DNA of 6,360 nucleotides from Desulfocapsa sp. Its GTDB lineage: Bacteria; Desulfobacterota; Desulfobulbia; Desulfobulbales; Desulfocapsaceae. Of this stretch, positions 5,258 to 6,360 are shown one piece after another; the first letter of the stretch is position 1, and the number at the start of each line of letters is the position of its first letter. Under the pieces are notes generated by a model that saw only the letters and a program-made list of their open reading frames with translations, ran no database searches and was not told the origin of the DNA. A program made the position numbers and the translations under genes. The stretch lies in contig DAOVZA010000138.1 in the NCBI GenBank assembly GCA_030635405.1, forward strand, positions 1-6,360, given 5' to 3'.

Positions 5258-6360
5258 ATGGAACTCCTGGCACCTGCTGGTAATACAGAAAACTTCCTTG
5301 CAGCGATGGATGCTGGCGCTGATGCTGTTTATGTCGGCGCACCTGCTCTAAATGCCCGCAATTTGGCTCGTGATCTTCGTCTTGAAGAGATATATTCCAT
5401 GGTTAAATACTGCCATGAAAATGAAAAGAAGATCTATCTTGCTGCTAATAGTCTGGTTAGAGAACAGGACCTTTCTTCGGCAATAGAGACCCTTGCCATG
5501 CTTGAGGCAATGGAAACCGACGGATTAATTGTTCAGGACATTGGTCTTGTTCGTATAATACGTGAGTATTTTCCTAATATTCCAATTCATGCCTCAACTT
5601 TACTGTCTGCCAACAATTCAGATGCTCTTTCAGGTTTCCAAACCATGGGTTTTGAAAGAGTAGTTCTTGCCAGAGAACTTACTCTTAAAGAAATAGAAAT
5701 TCTATGCCAGAAGAGTGAAGTTGAAATAGAAGTCTTTGTTCATGGAGCCATGTGCTTTTCCTATTCAGGCCTTTGTCTCTTCTCCTCCTTTTTAGGTGGC
5801 AAAAGTGGATTGCGTGGTAAATGCGTCCAGCCATGTCGACGTCACTATAGCTGGACCAATAAAAGAGGTGGCCAATCATCTTCCAGATCCAAAAAGAAAC
5901 AGAATTATAGGAAAAAGGGACAACAGCAGTCCGGAGGAAAAGGACAGTACCTGTTTTCAATGAATGACCTTTCTGCACTAGAAGCGGTTCCTGCTCTGAA
6001 GGCGGCAGGTGTTGCCTCATTAAAAATAGAAGGTCGTTTACGATCTGCCCACTACGTTTCACATATCGTTCGTGCCTATCGTCTCGTTATGGATGCGACG
6101 GAAGAAACGTTTCCAGAGGCATTAAAACAGGCTACGTTGCTCAGCAATCGTGCCATGGGTAGAAAGACATCGCCCGGTTATTTCTTTTCACCACAACCAG
6201 CTGGAGCCATCACGCCACATCATTCCGGCAGTATGGGTGATTATCTCGGTAGGCTCGGACAGGTGAAGGGATTTGATAACAGGTTGTATGGAAAGATCAC
6301 CCTTAAAGAAGAACTTGCTGATGGCGATAGATTACGTCTTCACGCAGAACCATCTGGAGA
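5258..6360 (+). CDS. U32 family protein (YegQ/RlhA-like, formerly peptidase U32), partial at right edge
   Basis: U32 proteins were long called collagenase-like peptidases; the studied bacterial members TrhP (YegQ) and RlhA (YdcP) are needed for hydroxylation of tRNA and 23S rRNA pyrimidines and depend on iron-sulfur assembly. Seen over 367 codons: MELLAPAGN start, DAGADAVYVGAP (18-29), NSLVRE (64-69), VQDIG (92-96), IHASTLLSANN (110-120), GFERVVLARELTL (131-143), then the U32 signature VEVFVHGAMC..SG.C with Cys166 and Cys173, and RGKCVQPCR with Cys189 and Cys193, probable cluster ligands. YLFSMNDLSALE (231-242), SLKIEGRLRSAHYV (254-267) and a beta-rich C-terminal part starting near 320 follow. 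Odd: a basic Ser/Gln/Lys-rich insert at about 200-229. The start is set by the canonical MELLAPAGN despite the lack of a ribosome site. The exact RNA target cannot be read from the sequence. Confidence 0.93.
   Translation, partial: MELLAPAGNTENFLAAMDAGADAVYVGAPALNARNLARDLRLEEIYSMVKYCHENEKKIYLAANSLVREQDLSSAIETLAMLEAMETDGLIVQDIGLVRIIREYFPNIPIHASTLLSANNSDALSGFQTMGFERVVLARELTLKEIEILCQKSEVEIEVFVHGAMCFSYSGLCLFSSFLGGKSGLRGKCVQPCRRHYSWTNKRGGQSSSRSKKKQNYRKKGQQQSGGKGQYLFSMNDLSALEAVPALKAAGVASLKIEGRLRSAHYVSHIVRAYRLVMDATEETFPEALKQATLLSNRAMGRKTSPGYFFSPQPAGAITPHHSGSMGDYLGRLGQVKGFDNRLYGKITLKEELADGDRLRLHAEPSG

Noticed and set aside
5685..6062. Minus-strand open frame of 125 codons
   Set aside because: It is antisense to the strongly supported U32 gene and covers its signature motif; no ribosome site or recognisable protein.

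Overview
The window reads as ordinary chromosomal DNA from an AT-leaning Gram-negative bacterium, most likely a member of the Desulfobacterota (a Desulfobulbales-like sulfate reducer). This is an inference from the combination of a TRAP 2-oxo acid binding protein, a FolE2-type GTP cyclohydrolase, a stand-alone IMP cyclohydrolase domain and a YegQ/RlhA-type U32 protein; no ribosomal RNA or marker gene confirms it. I see no tRNA, CRISPR array, insertion sequence or phage gene.

Layout. The minus-strand half (1-2783) reads, in transcription order, metF (2783-1896), folE2 (1887-1150, only 8 bases after metF), then after a 142-base gap a TakP-like periplasmic TRAP solute-binding protein that starts with GTG at 1007 and runs off the left edge. 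The reading frame of this last gene appears broken near 122-130. A 221-base divergent gap (2784-3004) separates this half from the plus-strand half. That half reads hslR-like S4 protein (3005-3400), stand-alone IMP cyclohydrolase (3442-4056), a PurN-like formyltransferase (4069-4653), pyrR-like phosphoribosyltransferase (4653-5189, overlapping purN by one base), and, after 68 bases, a U32 protein (from 5258, running off the right edge).

How the genes fit together. The divergent gene groups share a theme of folate one-carbon chemistry and nucleotides. FolE2 makes the first pterin intermediate of folate synthesis, MetF reduces methylene-THF to methyl-THF, PurN spends 10-formyl-THF on the purine ring, and the IMP cyclohydrolase closes that ring. 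PyrR adds a PRPP-dependent uracil salvage activity and, in some bacteria, pyrimidine regulation. The Hsp15-like protein (ribosome rescue) and the U32 protein (probable RNA hydroxylation) add a translation-related flavour.

Most genes are well recognised. The points that stand out are the split purH (no AICAR transformylase domain), a FolE2 lacking the usual THMSRF motif, a PyrR with altered RNA-binding residues, a basic low-complexity insert in the U32 protein directly after its cysteine cluster, and the frame break in the TRAP protein. I did not find a clear new system; the split purine genes are the nearest to one.
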